This document shows positions 42,262 to 50,303 of a stretch of DNA of 64,000 nucleotides, piece by piece. The notes under the pieces were generated by a model. The model saw nothing but the letters and a program-made list of their open reading frames with translations. It had not been told where the DNA came from and did not search any database. This stretch comes from Bacillota bacterium (GTDB lineage: Bacteria; Bacillota; SHA-98; UBA4971), in the NCBI GenBank assembly GCA_014360195.1, contig JACIXY010000005.1, forward strand, positions 8,842 through 72,841. The letters are read 5' to 3'. The translations under genes and the position numbers were made by a program. Each line of letters starts with the position of its first letter. Position 1 is the first letter of the stretch.

Positions 42262-42888
42262 CTACACCCTGCGTGCGTGGGGCTGTCGCCTTCTCCCGCG
42301 TGTGAACCCGACCCCCAGGAACAGCATGACGAGCATGGCGATTACGACTTCGGGCACCATGTAAGTTGCGTTGTAGGTCAGGGAGTATACCCACACGTTT
42401 GAGCCCTCCGGAGCGTAGCTTGCGAAGAACACCACTCCGGACAGAACGTGCAGAAGGAATCTCGCGGCACCGCCCACGAGCACGCCCACCAGCGGCGCCC
42501 CGGGGAAGAACCCGGCGAGGCCCAGCGCTGCGAACGCGAGCGGGTAGTCCATGAGAAACTGAAGCGGGTGCACCACGTACGGCTCCAGGACAAGTTTCAC
42601 CATGCCGAGGACGAGCCCGGCCAGGACGCCTGTCCCGCCTCCTCTCCGCAGGGCCACGTAGAAGATGGGCACCATCTCGAGGGAGATGGACCCGCCCTGG
42701 GGCATTCTGAATACCCTGATGAGGCTCAGCACGGCCGCGAGCGCAACGGCCACGCCAACCTCCGTCACGACCTGGGCCGGTCCGCGCCCCTGGCCCGCCT
42801 GCAGGGGCCTCGTGAGCCTGATGAGGACGACAAGCAGCGCCAGGGCTGCCACAGCCTCCACCACGATCCGCCAGTCGACGCCGTTCAT
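42262..42888 (-). CDS. thiT: ECF thiamine transporter S component ThiT
   Basis: Membrane thiamine-binding S component (208 aa, six helices). Clear ThiT signatures: RMPQGGSISLEMVPIFYVALRRG, KLVLEPYVVHPLQFLMDYPLAFAALGLAG, and FLLHVLSGVVFFASYAPEGSNVWVYSLTYNATYMVPE, which line the thiamine site. It needs the shared ECF energising module, not found here. ATG 42888 has AAGGAGG 8 bp upstream; the frame is open further but that DNA is leader. A TPP riboswitch precedes it, confirming the thiamine link. Confidence 0.94.
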   Translation of the reverse strand: MNGVDWRIVVEAVAALALLVVLIRLTRPLQAGQGRGPAQVVTEVGVAVALAAVLSLIRVFRMPQGGSISLEMVPIFYVALRRGGGTGVLAGLVLGMVKLVLEPYVVHPLQFLMDYPLAFAALGLAGFFPGAPLVGVLVGGAARFLLHVLSGVVFFASYAPEGSNVWVYSLTYNATYMVPEVVIAMLVMLFLGVGFTRGRRRQPHARRV

Positions 42889-42925
42889 GTGAGGACCCTC
42901 CTTGTGTGGTGTCCCGGGTTCGCCA

Positions 42926-42988
42926 GGAGATGCGAGATGGCCGCGAGGAGATGCGAGGCGGCCGCGAAGAGGTGCGAGACGGCCGTGG
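42926..42988. repeat. Three 21-bp direct repeats in the thiT leader
   Basis: Units at 42926-42946, 42947-42967 and 42968-42988, core GATGCGAG(N)nGGCCGCGA, lie between the TPP aptamer and the thiT ribosome site. Next to them a hairpin at 42981-43020 (GGCCGTGGA/TCCACGGCC outer, CCGGA/TCCGG inner) may be the expression platform; no T tract follows it. Confidence 0.65.
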
Positions 42989-43040
42989 AACCCGCCCGGA
43001 GTCGTCCGGAGTCCACGGCCGTCGAGATGTGGTCTTGCGA

Positions 43041-43146
43041 GCCGCTTCCCTACGCTGGTATTACCCAGACGGAGTCTTCCGATCAGGTTCGAAGGGTAGA
43101 CGCCAAAACGCGCCTTCTCAGCCGCTTTCGCAGCACCCCTAGCGAG
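43041..43146 (-). ncRNA. TPP riboswitch (THI element)
   Basis: On the minus strand the aptamer reads AGGGGTGC, then GCGGCTGAGAAGGC, CTACCCTTCGAACCTGATC and GGGTAATACCAGCGTAGGGAAGCG, the conserved blocks of the thiamine-pyrophosphate riboswitch in order. The P1 arms are CGCT (near 43145) and AGCG (near 43042). Located about 150 bases before thiT, which it should switch off when TPP is plentiful. Confidence 0.93.
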
Positions 43147-43223
43147 CTCCCGTGTGAACTTTTCAACTTCCATTATGCCACGGAACTATGAATGAGCGCA
43201 AGTGGGCGTGGCAAAATACACGC

Positions 43224-44222
43224 ATGAAGGTCGCTTTTTTTGAAGTAGAAAAATGGGAGAAAGACAGGTTCCGCACCCGTCTCCGAGATGTCGAGCCGTT
43301 TTTCTTCGCCGATACCGTGCAGGAGGTTGAGCGGCACAGCTTCAAAGACGCGGAGGGACTTTGCGTCTTCATATACTCGCGTCTGACACAGGATGTCATC
43401 GCGTCCCTGCCGCAGCTTCGTCTCATTGCCACAAGGTCCACGGGTTTCGACCACATTGATCTCGAGGCATGCAAGAAGCGCGAGATCACGGTCACAAACG
43501 TCCCATACTACGGGGAGAACACCGTGGCAGAGCACACATTCGGCCTCATCCTGTCGCTTGCCCGCAATATCCACAAGGCATACATGCGCACGATCCGCCA
43601 GGACTTTTCCTTAGAGGATCTACAGGGGTTCGACCTCAAGGGCAAGACCATCGGGGTCATCGGCGCAGGCAGAATAGGGCTCCACGTCATTCGCATCGCC
43701 AGGGGGTTCGGCATGGAGGCACTGGCATATGACGTCAGACGGGACAGGTTCATCGCAGAGATTCTGGGATTCAGATATGTTCCCCTGGATGAGCTTCTCG
43801 CCTCGTCCGACGTGATCTCGTTGCACGCTCCCTACAACGAGTCCACGCACCACATCATTAACCGGGACACCCTGGCGAAGGTCAAGCGTGGGGCGTTGCT
43901 CATAAACACTGCCCGCGGCGCGCTGGTGGACACCGAGGCCCTCTTGTGGGCGCTCGACGAGGGGATCTTGCGCGGAGCCGGCCTGGACGTGCTCGAGGGC
44001 GAGGAACTCATGATGGAGGAGGGGTACGTGCTCCGGAAGGAGTACTCCGCGGACGTCCTCAGGACTTTCGTGCGCAACCAGATGCTCCTGCGCCGCGAAG
44101 ACGTGGTGGTGACCCCGCACAACGCGTTCAACAGCAAGGAAGCAGCCATGAGGATTCTCGAGACCACCATTGAGAACATCGAGAGGTTCATCGAGGGGCG
44201 CCCGCAGAACGTGGTGGTCTAG
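43224..44222 (+). CDS. D-2-hydroxyacid dehydrogenase (D-lactate dehydrogenase-like)
   Basis: NAD-dependent D-isomer-specific 2-hydroxyacid dehydrogenase (332 aa). It starts MKVAFFEVEKWEK as in D-LDH-like proteins; NAD motif GKTIGVIGAGRIGLHVIRIARGFG; catalytic Arg in NTARGALVDTEAL, Glu in the LEGEEL region and His in TPHNAFNSKEA. A start at 43188 would add 12 residues without a better ribosome site, so the family start is used. Likely makes or uses D-lactate or a related 2-hydroxyacid; exact substrate open. Its TAG stop lies at the left end of repeat copy 7. Confidence 0.9.
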   Translation: MKVAFFEVEKWEKDRFRTRLRDVEPFFFADTVQEVERHSFKDAEGLCVFIYSRLTQDVIASLPQLRLIATRSTGFDHIDLEACKKREITVTNVPYYGENTVAEHTFGLILSLARNIHKAYMRTIRQDFSLEDLQGFDLKGKTIGVIGAGRIGLHVIRIARGFGMEALAYDVRRDRFIAEILGFRYVPLDELLASSDVISLHAPYNESTHHIINRDTLAKVKRGALLINTARGALVDTEALLWALDEGILRGAGLDVLEGEELMMEEGYVLRKEYSADVLRTFVRNQMLLRREDVVVTPHNAFNSKEAAMRILETTIENIERFIEGRPQNVVV

Positions 44223-44251
44223 GTGCAGGAGCACTTCTGCACTCTCACTTG
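44220..44251 (+). repeat. Palindromic intergenic repeat, copy 7 (short)
   Basis: About 32 bp: TAGGTGCAGGAGC at the dehydrogenase stop and GCACTCTCACTTG at the right. A deleted and slightly diverged copy of the same family; it also lies next to the 3' end of gmk from the other side. Confidence 0.65.
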
Positions 44252-44282
44252 GGAGGCTTATCGCCCCTTAGGGAAAGGGCCT

Positions 44283-44855
44283 CTACGATTGCACTGTTGC
44301 GCCTCGCATCGCGCGGTGCCGGGCGATGATCTCCGCGATCTCCGCGACCGCCTGGTCCACCGAGCTGTTCACCACAATGTGGTCGTACGACGGGGCGAAC
44401 GCCAGCTCTTCGTCGATGCGCGAAATCCGCGCCCTGAGCTCCTCGGGCGGGCAGTCTGGGCGCGACGCAAGCCTTTCACAAAGATCGCGCGCCTCGGCAG
44501 GCATTATGAAGATGGATACGCACGACGGCCACTTCCTTGCGAACTCCTCTCTTCCGTATACGTCGAGGATTATCACGAAATCAGTGTCGGACCGAATCGC
44601 CTTTTCCACCGCGGCCTTCGGTACACCATAGTAATTCCCGTAAGTCTTCTTCCACTCAACCAGCTCACCTGAGTCGATCATCCTGAGGAACTCTTCCTCA
44701 GAGACGAAACGATAGTCCTTGCCGTCCACCTCGCCTTCGCGGGGCGCCCTGGTGGTCGTGGTTGTGAGGCGGGCGAGGTTCGGGACGAGCCTTGTGAGTT
44801 CGTTCACTATGGTGGTCTTTCCCGCGGCGGATGGCGCCGAGATAATGAAAAGCAT
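44283..44855 (-). CDS. gmk: Guanylate kinase (possibly a diverged paralogue)
   Basis: GMP kinase fold (190 aa): P-loop SAPSAAGKTT, the GMP-binding TTTRAPREGEVDGKDYRFVSEEEFLRMI, and YGNYYGVPKAAVEKAI. Compared with housekeeping Gmk the P-loop has Ala for Gly at one position and IILDVYGREEF replaces the usual IDVQGA block. It is not next to rpoZ or remA as usual, so a second copy elsewhere is plausible. ATG 44855 has GGAAGGAAGAG just upstream; a GTG at 44885 lacks one. Confidence 0.85.
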   Translation of the reverse strand: MLFIISAPSAAGKTTIVNELTRLVPNLARLTTTTTRAPREGEVDGKDYRFVSEEEFLRMIDSGELVEWKKTYGNYYGVPKAAVEKAIRSDTDFVIILDVYGREEFARKWPSCVSIFIMPAEARDLCERLASRPDCPPEELRARISRIDEELAFAPSYDHIVVNSSVDQAVAEIAEIIARHRAMRGATVQS

Positions 44856-44965
44856 TCGTCTCTTCCTTCCGCTTTGTCGTGCCACACCCGGCCGGCGCGG
44901 CTGTTATGTCCTTTCTGTGAGAAGGAGTTTCCCCCATCCTGGCGAATTTCCTTCCAGGGTGAAAC

Positions 44966-45379
44966 ATGATGCACTATTCCGCTGAGGGCCTGCACAAAGC
45001 CGCGCTCGGATCGAGCGTGGTTTTCATTGGTGTTGTACTTCTTGCCATCGCGGTCGGGGTCATCTATCTCTTCCTGGACCGGCGCAGGAGCAGGGCGCGG
45101 CGGCCTGTGGGAGCCGTGGTGTCGCCTCTGCCTGCGGCGGAAGTTTCACCCGGCCCGGCTCCCGCGGCCGGCGTGGTCGATAGCGAGGCTGTCGCGGCTG
45201 TCGCGGCGTGCCTCGCTTGCGTGATGGATAAGCGCCTGGCGGAGGAGGTCGGGCCTGCAGGCCTTTCCGCGTCGCTTGTAGCTGCGATGACAGCCGCGAT
45301 CGTCGCCCGCGAAGAAGCGGGCGAAAGCCCCTGGTCAGGGCGCATGAGCATCAGGGTCCAGAAAGGAGCTCTGGGATGA
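44966..45379 (+). CDS. OadG-like small membrane subunit (decarboxylase gamma)
   Basis: A 137-residue protein with one N-terminal membrane helix (LGSSVVFIGVVLLAIAVGVIYLFLDRRR), a Pro/Ala linker and a short C-terminal domain (AAVAACLACVMDKRLAEE...RMSIRVQKG). This is the layout of oxaloacetate/methylmalonyl-CoA decarboxylase gamma subunits, which anchor the complex in the membrane. First gene of a coupled trio: it overlaps the biotin-carrier gene by 4 bp. Confidence 0.8.
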   Translation: MMHYSAEGLHKAALGSSVVFIGVVLLAIAVGVIYLFLDRRRSRARRPVGAVVSPLPAAEVSPGPAPAAGVVDSEAVAAVAACLACVMDKRLAEEVGPAGLSASLVAAMTAAIVAREEAGESPWSGRMSIRVQKGALG

Positions 45380-45846
45380 GGAAGTTCAAAGTCGTCGTGA
45401 ACGGAAGGGAGTACAACGTCGAGGTCACGGAGGTGTCCGATGTCCAGGCGCCTGTTGCGGCGCCCGCACCCGCATCCACACCCGCACCCGCACCCGAACC
45501 CGCATCTACACGGGTCGGCCCGCCTGAACCCGCCGCTCCCGCAACCGCGGCCGGTGGCTCACCCCCCGTGACACCGGCGGCAGCGCAGGCGCAGACGCCG
45601 CCGAGCGGGGCGGTCAGGGAAGTGGAGGCCCCTCTGGCCGGCACGATACTGTCGGTCCGGGTCAAGGAAGGGGACCGCGTCAAGGTGGGCGACGTGCTCG
45701 TGACCCTGGAGGCCCTTAAGCTGGAGAACGAGATCGCCTCACCATACTGCGGCGTGGTTCGCTCCGTGAACGTAAGCGCGGGCGAGTCCGTCCGGGCGGG
45801 CGCGGTGCTCGTGACGGTGGAAGAGACCACTTCACAGACCAATTGA
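45376..45846 (+). CDS. Biotin/lipoyl-attachment carrier protein
   Basis: A 156-residue biotin carboxyl carrier-like protein: N-terminal RKFKVVVNGREYNVEVTEV, an Ala/Pro-rich flexible linker made of CCCGCA repeats (about 45466-45510), and a C-terminal biotinyl domain (PLAGTILSVRVKEGDRVKVGDVLVTLEALKLENEIASP). The acceptor motif is EALKLEN, with Leu where Met is usual (EAMKM), but the Lys is kept. Sits between the gamma-like subunit and the carboxyltransferase with 4-bp overlaps. Confidence 0.9.
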   Translation: MRKFKVVVNGREYNVEVTEVSDVQAPVAAPAPASTPAPAPEPASTRVGPPEPAAPATAAGGSPPVTPAAAQAQTPPSGAVREVEAPLAGTILSVRVKEGDRVKVGDVLVTLEALKLENEIASPYCGVVRSVNVSAGESVRAGAVLVTVEETTSQTN

Positions 45847-45860
45847 GGGGGATGGTTGAC

Positions 45861-47252
45861 ATGCACCAGGTTCCCGGCGGGGATCCGGGCGTGCGCCCGG
45901 CCGCCGCAATGCGTGTCAGAATCACTGAGACGGCTCTTCGTGACGCCCACCAGTCGCTCCTTGCGACGAGAATGAAGACCGATGACATGCTCGCCATAGC
46001 CGAGAAGCTCGATGAGGTCGGCTACTTCTCGCTGGAAGTGTGGGGAGGAGCAACGTTCGACACCTGTCTGCGCTACCTCGACGAAGACCCGTGGGACCGG
46101 CTTCGCGCTCTGAAGGCGAGGGTCAGGAAGACGCCCCTTCAGATGCTCCTTCGGGGCCAGAATCTGGTGGGATACCACCACTACCCTGACGACGTGGTTG
46201 ATGCCTTTGTCACTCGTGCCATCGAGTGCGGGATCGACGTCATGCGCATTTTCGATGCCCTCAACGACGTGCGAAACATGGAGAAGCCCATGGAGGTCGC
46301 GAAAAGAGAGGGCGCGCACGTTCAGGCTTGTGTTGTGTATACGCTAAGTCCCGTCCATGATATCGACCACTACGTTAACACTGCAAGAACGCTCCAGGAC
46401 ATGGGCGCGGATTCCATATGCATCAAGGACATGGCTGGCCTCATCGCACCGTACGCCGCGTATGAGTTGGTCAGGCGTTTAAAGGAAACGGTCTCCGTGC
46501 CGATCCAGCTCCACAGCCACTACACCAGCGGGATGGCGGCGATGGCGTACCTCAAAGCCATCGAAGCCGGCGTGGACTGCGTGGACACGGCCATATCCGC
46601 GCTCGCCCTGGGCCCGAGCCAGCCTCCGACCGAGTCTATTGTTGCTGCCCTGCAGGGCACCCCGTACGACACTTTGCTCGACCTGGGGGCGCTTGCGGAG
46701 ATCAACGCCCATTTTGTTCGCATCAAGCCCAACTACCAGAAAACCGCCGCTCCCATCACAGTGAACGCCGAGGCTCTGAGGTGGCAGATCCCCGGCGGCA
46801 TGCTCTCGAACCTACGCGCCCAGCTTGCGAGCCAGGGCATGCTCGACAGGCTCGACGAGGTCCTCGCCGAGGTGCCGAGGGTGCGTGAGGAGATGGGGTA
46901 CCCGCCTCTCGTCACGCCTATGAGCCAGATCGTGGGCACGCAGGCTGTGCTGAACGTGGCAACGGGCAAGCGGTACAGCGTGAAGTCTCGCGAGATCAAG
47001 GACTACGTACGGGGGCTTTACGGCAGGCCTCCCGCTCCCATCTCAGACGAGGTCCGCAGGATGGTCATCGGGGATGAGGAGGTCGTCACGACGAGGCCCG
47101 CAGACCTTCTCAAGCCGGAACTGGAGACCGCGCGCGAGGCGGTGAAAGACTACATCCAGAAAGACGAGGACGTCCTCACCTACATCATGTTCCCCGAGGT
47201 CGCGATGGACTTCTTCCGGAGGCGGGCGGAGAAGGCTCGGGCCGGATCTTGA
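45861..47252 (+). CDS. Carboxyltransferase subunit (OadA / PycB type)
   Basis: Biotin-dependent carboxyltransferase (463 aa): RITETALRDAHQSLLATRMKTDDML with the metal-binding Asp, EVWGGATFDTCLRYL, LLRGQNLVGYHHYPDDVV, the catalytic Lys in ADSICIKDMAGLI and the metal His pair in QLHSHYTSG. It moves CO2 between oxaloacetate (or pyruvate) and carrier biotin. With the preceding gamma-like and carrier genes it resembles oxaloacetate decarboxylase, but no beta (sodium pump) subunit is here, so pyruvate carboxylase-type work is also possible. ATG 45861 is placed 9 bp after AGGGGG. Confidence 0.9.
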   Translation: MHQVPGGDPGVRPAAAMRVRITETALRDAHQSLLATRMKTDDMLAIAEKLDEVGYFSLEVWGGATFDTCLRYLDEDPWDRLRALKARVRKTPLQMLLRGQNLVGYHHYPDDVVDAFVTRAIECGIDVMRIFDALNDVRNMEKPMEVAKREGAHVQACVVYTLSPVHDIDHYVNTARTLQDMGADSICIKDMAGLIAPYAAYELVRRLKETVSVPIQLHSHYTSGMAAMAYLKAIEAGVDCVDTAISALALGPSQPPTESIVAALQGTPYDTLLDLGALAEINAHFVRIKPNYQKTAAPITVNAEALRWQIPGGMLSNLRAQLASQGMLDRLDEVLAEVPRVREEMGYPPLVTPMSQIVGTQAVLNVATGKRYSVKSREIKDYVRGLYGRPPAPISDEVRRMVIGDEEVVTTRPADLLKPELETAREAVKDYIQKDEDVLTYIMFPEVAMDFFRRRAEKARAGS

Positions 47253-47353
47253 CGCCGCGCCGCGCCGTGCGTGCGCCGGCAAGCTGTAGAGGCGTAGCAG
47301 CGATTCTTCAAAGTTTCCACGTGACATTTGATTCGAAAAGGGGGCGAGGGCGG

Positions 47354-49156
47354 ATGTTAGGAAAGGCCGGGCGGAGACCTCTTCATGAGGTGGGCCGCGA
47401 GCTTGTGGCGACCGCCATGGGTCGCGAACCTGCGGACGTGGTCATCCGCGGAGCGAAGCTCGTCAACGTGCACACCGCCGAGATCCAGGATGGCGTGGAT
47501 GTGGCGGTGCGTTCCGGCCGGGTAGCCATGGTTGGGGACGCCTCGCGGTGCATCGGAGAGGGCACGCGCGTCATCGAAGCCGAGGGCTACTATCTTGTCC
47601 CCGGGTTCTTGGACGGGCATGTCCACGTCGAGAGCAGCATGGTGACGGTGGGCGAGTTCGCCAGGGCGGTGCTCCCCTCCGGCACGACGGCGATATTCAT
47701 GGACCCCCACGAGATCGCAAACGTGCTGGGTGTGGAGGGCGTGCGCCTGATGCTTGAGGAGGGGCGCGGGCTACCGCTCAAGGTCTTCGCCACGATGCCC
47801 TCGTGTGTGCCGGCGGCGCCGGGGTTTGAGGACGCCGGCGCGGCCATCGGTGCCGATGACATCCGCGAGGCCATGGCCTGGGACAGGGTGGCAGGCCTGG
47901 GAGAAATGATGAACTTCCCAGGGGTCCTTGCAGGCGACGAGGGGGTACACAAAGAGATCCAGGAGACCCTGAGGGCCGGGAAGGTGGTTACCGGGCATTA
48001 CTCAATTCCGGACACAGGACCTGACCTTGCAGCATACGTGGCTGCGGGGATCGTGTCTGACCACGAGTCCACCCGGCCCGAGGACGCCCTCGCCAAGCTG
48101 CGCCTGGGCATGTACGCGAAGCTGCGCGAGGGATCGGCGTGGCGCGACATCAAGGCAACCATAAAGAGCTACACGGAAATGGGGATCGACCCCAGGCACA
48201 TCGTGCTCGTGACCGATGACGTGCACCCTGACACGCTCATCACCCTCGGGCACGTGAACCATGTGGTGAGACGGGCCATCGAAGAGGGTGTGCCGCCGAT
48301 GCGGGCGATCCAGATGGCAACCATCAACACGGCCGAATGCTTCAGGATGAGCCAGGACCTCGGAAGCATTGCTCCGGGCAGGATGGCGGACATCCTGTTC
48401 ATTCGCGACCTTGCCGATCCGCGCCCCGATCGGGTCATGGCCGACGGGGAGGTCGTGGCCGAGGGTGGGCGCCTTGTGGTCGGCGTCCCCGCATTCGCGT
48501 ACCCCGAGTTTGCCACGCGGTCGGTGCGCCTTGCAAGGCGCCTCGAACCGGGGGACTTTTGTATCAAGGCTCCGGCCGCGGCGGGGCGTACCGCCCGCGC
48601 TCGGGTCATCGAGGTCGTGGAGGCCAGTGCCCTGACCAGGCACGTGGAGATCGATCTCCCGGTGGGCGAGCATGGAGAGGTGTGCCCATCTCGCGAGAAA
48701 GACGTGGCGAAGGTCGCGGTCGTGGAGCGCCACAGGGCGTCAGGGAGCATGGCAGTGGGGTTGGTGCGGGGGTTCGGGCTTACGGACGGTGCGGTGGCGT
48801 CTACCGTTGCCCACGACAGCCACAACCTTCTCGTGGTGGGCATGGACGACCGCGACATGGCCGCGGCCGGCAACGTCCTTGCCGATGTCGGCGGCGGGAT
48901 GACCGTGGTGAGAGGCGGCGACGTGCTCGCCATTCTGCCGCTTCCAATCGCAGGTCTGATGTCGGGCGAGCCCGTGGAGAAGGTCCGGGCTGGGGTGGAG
49001 GAGCTTGCGCGGGCATGGAGGGCGCTGGGCTGCACCATGGCATCGCCCTTCATGACCATGGCTCTCCTTGCCCTTCCTGTGATCCCTGAACTCCGCATCA
49101 CGAACAGGGGCATCGTTGACACGCTCAGGTTCGGATTCGTGGACCTGTTTGTATAA
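47354..49156 (+). CDS. ade: Adenine deaminase
   Basis: Amidohydrolase-type adenine deaminase (600 aa), adenine to hypoxanthine and ammonia. Metal-site motifs are in order: DGHVHVESS, DPHEIANVLG, GHYSIPDTGP, SDHES and TDDVHPDTLI; the C-terminal half has AHDSHNLLVVGMDDRDM. ATG 47354 follows a GGGGGCGAGGGCGG site; the frame upstream has no conserved residues. Starts 101 bp after the carboxyltransferase gene in the same direction. Confidence 0.95.
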   Translation: MLGKAGRRPLHEVGRELVATAMGREPADVVIRGAKLVNVHTAEIQDGVDVAVRSGRVAMVGDASRCIGEGTRVIEAEGYYLVPGFLDGHVHVESSMVTVGEFARAVLPSGTTAIFMDPHEIANVLGVEGVRLMLEEGRGLPLKVFATMPSCVPAAPGFEDAGAAIGADDIREAMAWDRVAGLGEMMNFPGVLAGDEGVHKEIQETLRAGKVVTGHYSIPDTGPDLAAYVAAGIVSDHESTRPEDALAKLRLGMYAKLREGSAWRDIKATIKSYTEMGIDPRHIVLVTDDVHPDTLITLGHVNHVVRRAIEEGVPPMRAIQMATINTAECFRMSQDLGSIAPGRMADILFIRDLADPRPDRVMADGEVVAEGGRLVVGVPAFAYPEFATRSVRLARRLEPGDFCIKAPAAAGRTARARVIEVVEASALTRHVEIDLPVGEHGEVCPSREKDVAKVAVVERHRASGSMAVGLVRGFGLTDGAVASTVAHDSHNLLVVGMDDRDMAAAGNVLADVGGGMTVVRGGDVLAILPLPIAGLMSGEPVEKVRAGVEELARAWRALGCTMASPFMTMALLALPVIPELRITNRGIVDTLRFGFVDLFV

Positions 49157-49158
49157 CA

Positions 49159-49167
49159 TGGTATAAT
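49159..49167 (+). promoter_or_regulatory. Extended -10 promoter of pheA
   Basis: TGGTATAAT about 40 bp before the pheA start, directly after the adenine deaminase stop. No clear -35. Confidence 0.5.
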
Positions 49168-49207
49168 CTCTGAAAACGGGAAGCCCGCGCGGGGAGGAGG
49201 TGGCATC

Positions 49208-50083
49208 GTGCAACAGGTCGTGGCCTTTCAGGGCGAGAGGGGTGCGTACAGCGAGGAGGCGGTCGTAAAGTTTTTCGGCGAAATCGTCCCAGGCAGGCTG
49301 GATGTGCTGCCCTGCCGCAGCTTGCCTGAAGTGTTTAGAGCCATTAACGAAGGCATAGCTACAGATGGGCTGATACCGATTGAGAACTCTCTCGCTGGTA
49401 GCATTAATGAGAGCTATGATCTCCTCCTGAGGAATGATATCAACATTTACGGAGAGGTCATCTTGCCGATCAATCATTGTCTTCTCGCGCTGGAAGGAGA
49501 GACGCTGAAAGACATCCGGAGAGTCTACTCACACCCGCAGGCCCTCGCGCAGTGCGAAACGTTCCTGGAGAAGCTGGGCGTGGAGACAATAGCTGTATAC
49601 GATACGGCGGGCAGCGCCAAGATGATCAAGGAGATGCAGATGCGCGGCGCGGCCGCCATAGCGAGCAAACGCGCAGCGGAGTTATATGGAGTCAAGGTGA
49701 TTGCTGAGGGAATTCAATCGGACAAGGCCAATTCCACTAGATTCTACGCTATCGGGCGAAGGCAAGGCTCAAAAGGCGAGAGGAATAAGACTGTCGTAGT
49801 CTTTGCCACGGAGAATAAGCCCGGAGCGTTGTATTGGTGTCTTGGAGCGATAGTGTGCCGGCAGATCAACATGACCAAGCTCGAGTCCCGACCCAGTCGC
49901 GGCGAGCCGTGGCAGTACATATTCTACCTGGATCTCGAGACCCACATCTCAGAACCCGCATGCCGGGACGCCATCGACGAACTCAGAACCAAGACTTTAT
50001 TCACGAGGGTCCTCGGTTCCTTTCCGGCCGCCGCCGGAGAGAATGACGGCCGCGCGTGCGGGGTAAGCCCGGGGCTCGGATAG
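49208..50083 (+). CDS. pheA: Prephenate dehydratase
   Basis: Phenylalanine-pathway enzyme (291 aa): prephenate to phenylpyruvate. N-terminal catalytic domain with AFQGERGAYSEEA, IPIENSLAGSINESYDLL and the catalytic Thr in KANSTRFYAIG; C-terminal ACT domain with the Phe-binding ESRP motif (KLESRPSRGEPWQYIFYLD), so feedback inhibition by Phe is expected. GTG 49208 behind GGGGAGGAGGTGG. Its AT content is somewhat higher than its neighbours', e.g. around 49320-49480. Confidence 0.95.
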   Translation: MQQVVAFQGERGAYSEEAVVKFFGEIVPGRLDVLPCRSLPEVFRAINEGIATDGLIPIENSLAGSINESYDLLLRNDINIYGEVILPINHCLLALEGETLKDIRRVYSHPQALAQCETFLEKLGVETIAVYDTAGSAKMIKEMQMRGAAAIASKRAAELYGVKVIAEGIQSDKANSTRFYAIGRRQGSKGERNKTVVVFATENKPGALYWCLGAIVCRQINMTKLESRPSRGEPWQYIFYLDLETHISEPACRDAIDELRTKTLFTRVLGSFPAAAGENDGRACGVSPGLG

Positions 50084-50235
50084 AGTCATCGGCAAACGCT
50101 GTGCTAATGCTCCACCTCAAGCCGTAAGTCCTCCATGGCCGCCTGCGGCCGCCAACATCGCAGGATGAAGATGAACAACGGGCAATCGCATTAACCCGAC
50201 GCGACAGCATTACGGAGACAAGCCTCCGGCAACAA

Positions 50236-50262
50236 AGCCGGGTGGTCTACCGCCACCCGGCT
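50236..50262. terminator. Bidirectional terminator hairpin
   Basis: AGCCGGGTGG (50236-50245) and CCACCCGGCT (50253-50262) pair perfectly around TCTACCG, with an A-rich left and T-containing right flank. It lies between pheA and the convergent Yip1-like gene. Confidence 0.6.
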
Positions 50263-50303
50263 CTTGACTGCGTGCCGCTCTCCTGACCAGGCGTCAGGTG
50301 CCC

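Noticed and set aside
42926-42988. CRISPR-like array
   Set aside because: Three abutting 21-bp units with no spacers; a simple tandem repeat.
42889-43173. N-terminal extension of thiT
   Set aside because: The extension reads through the TPP riboswitch and the 21-bp repeats; ATG 42888 has the ribosome site and the ThiT family start.
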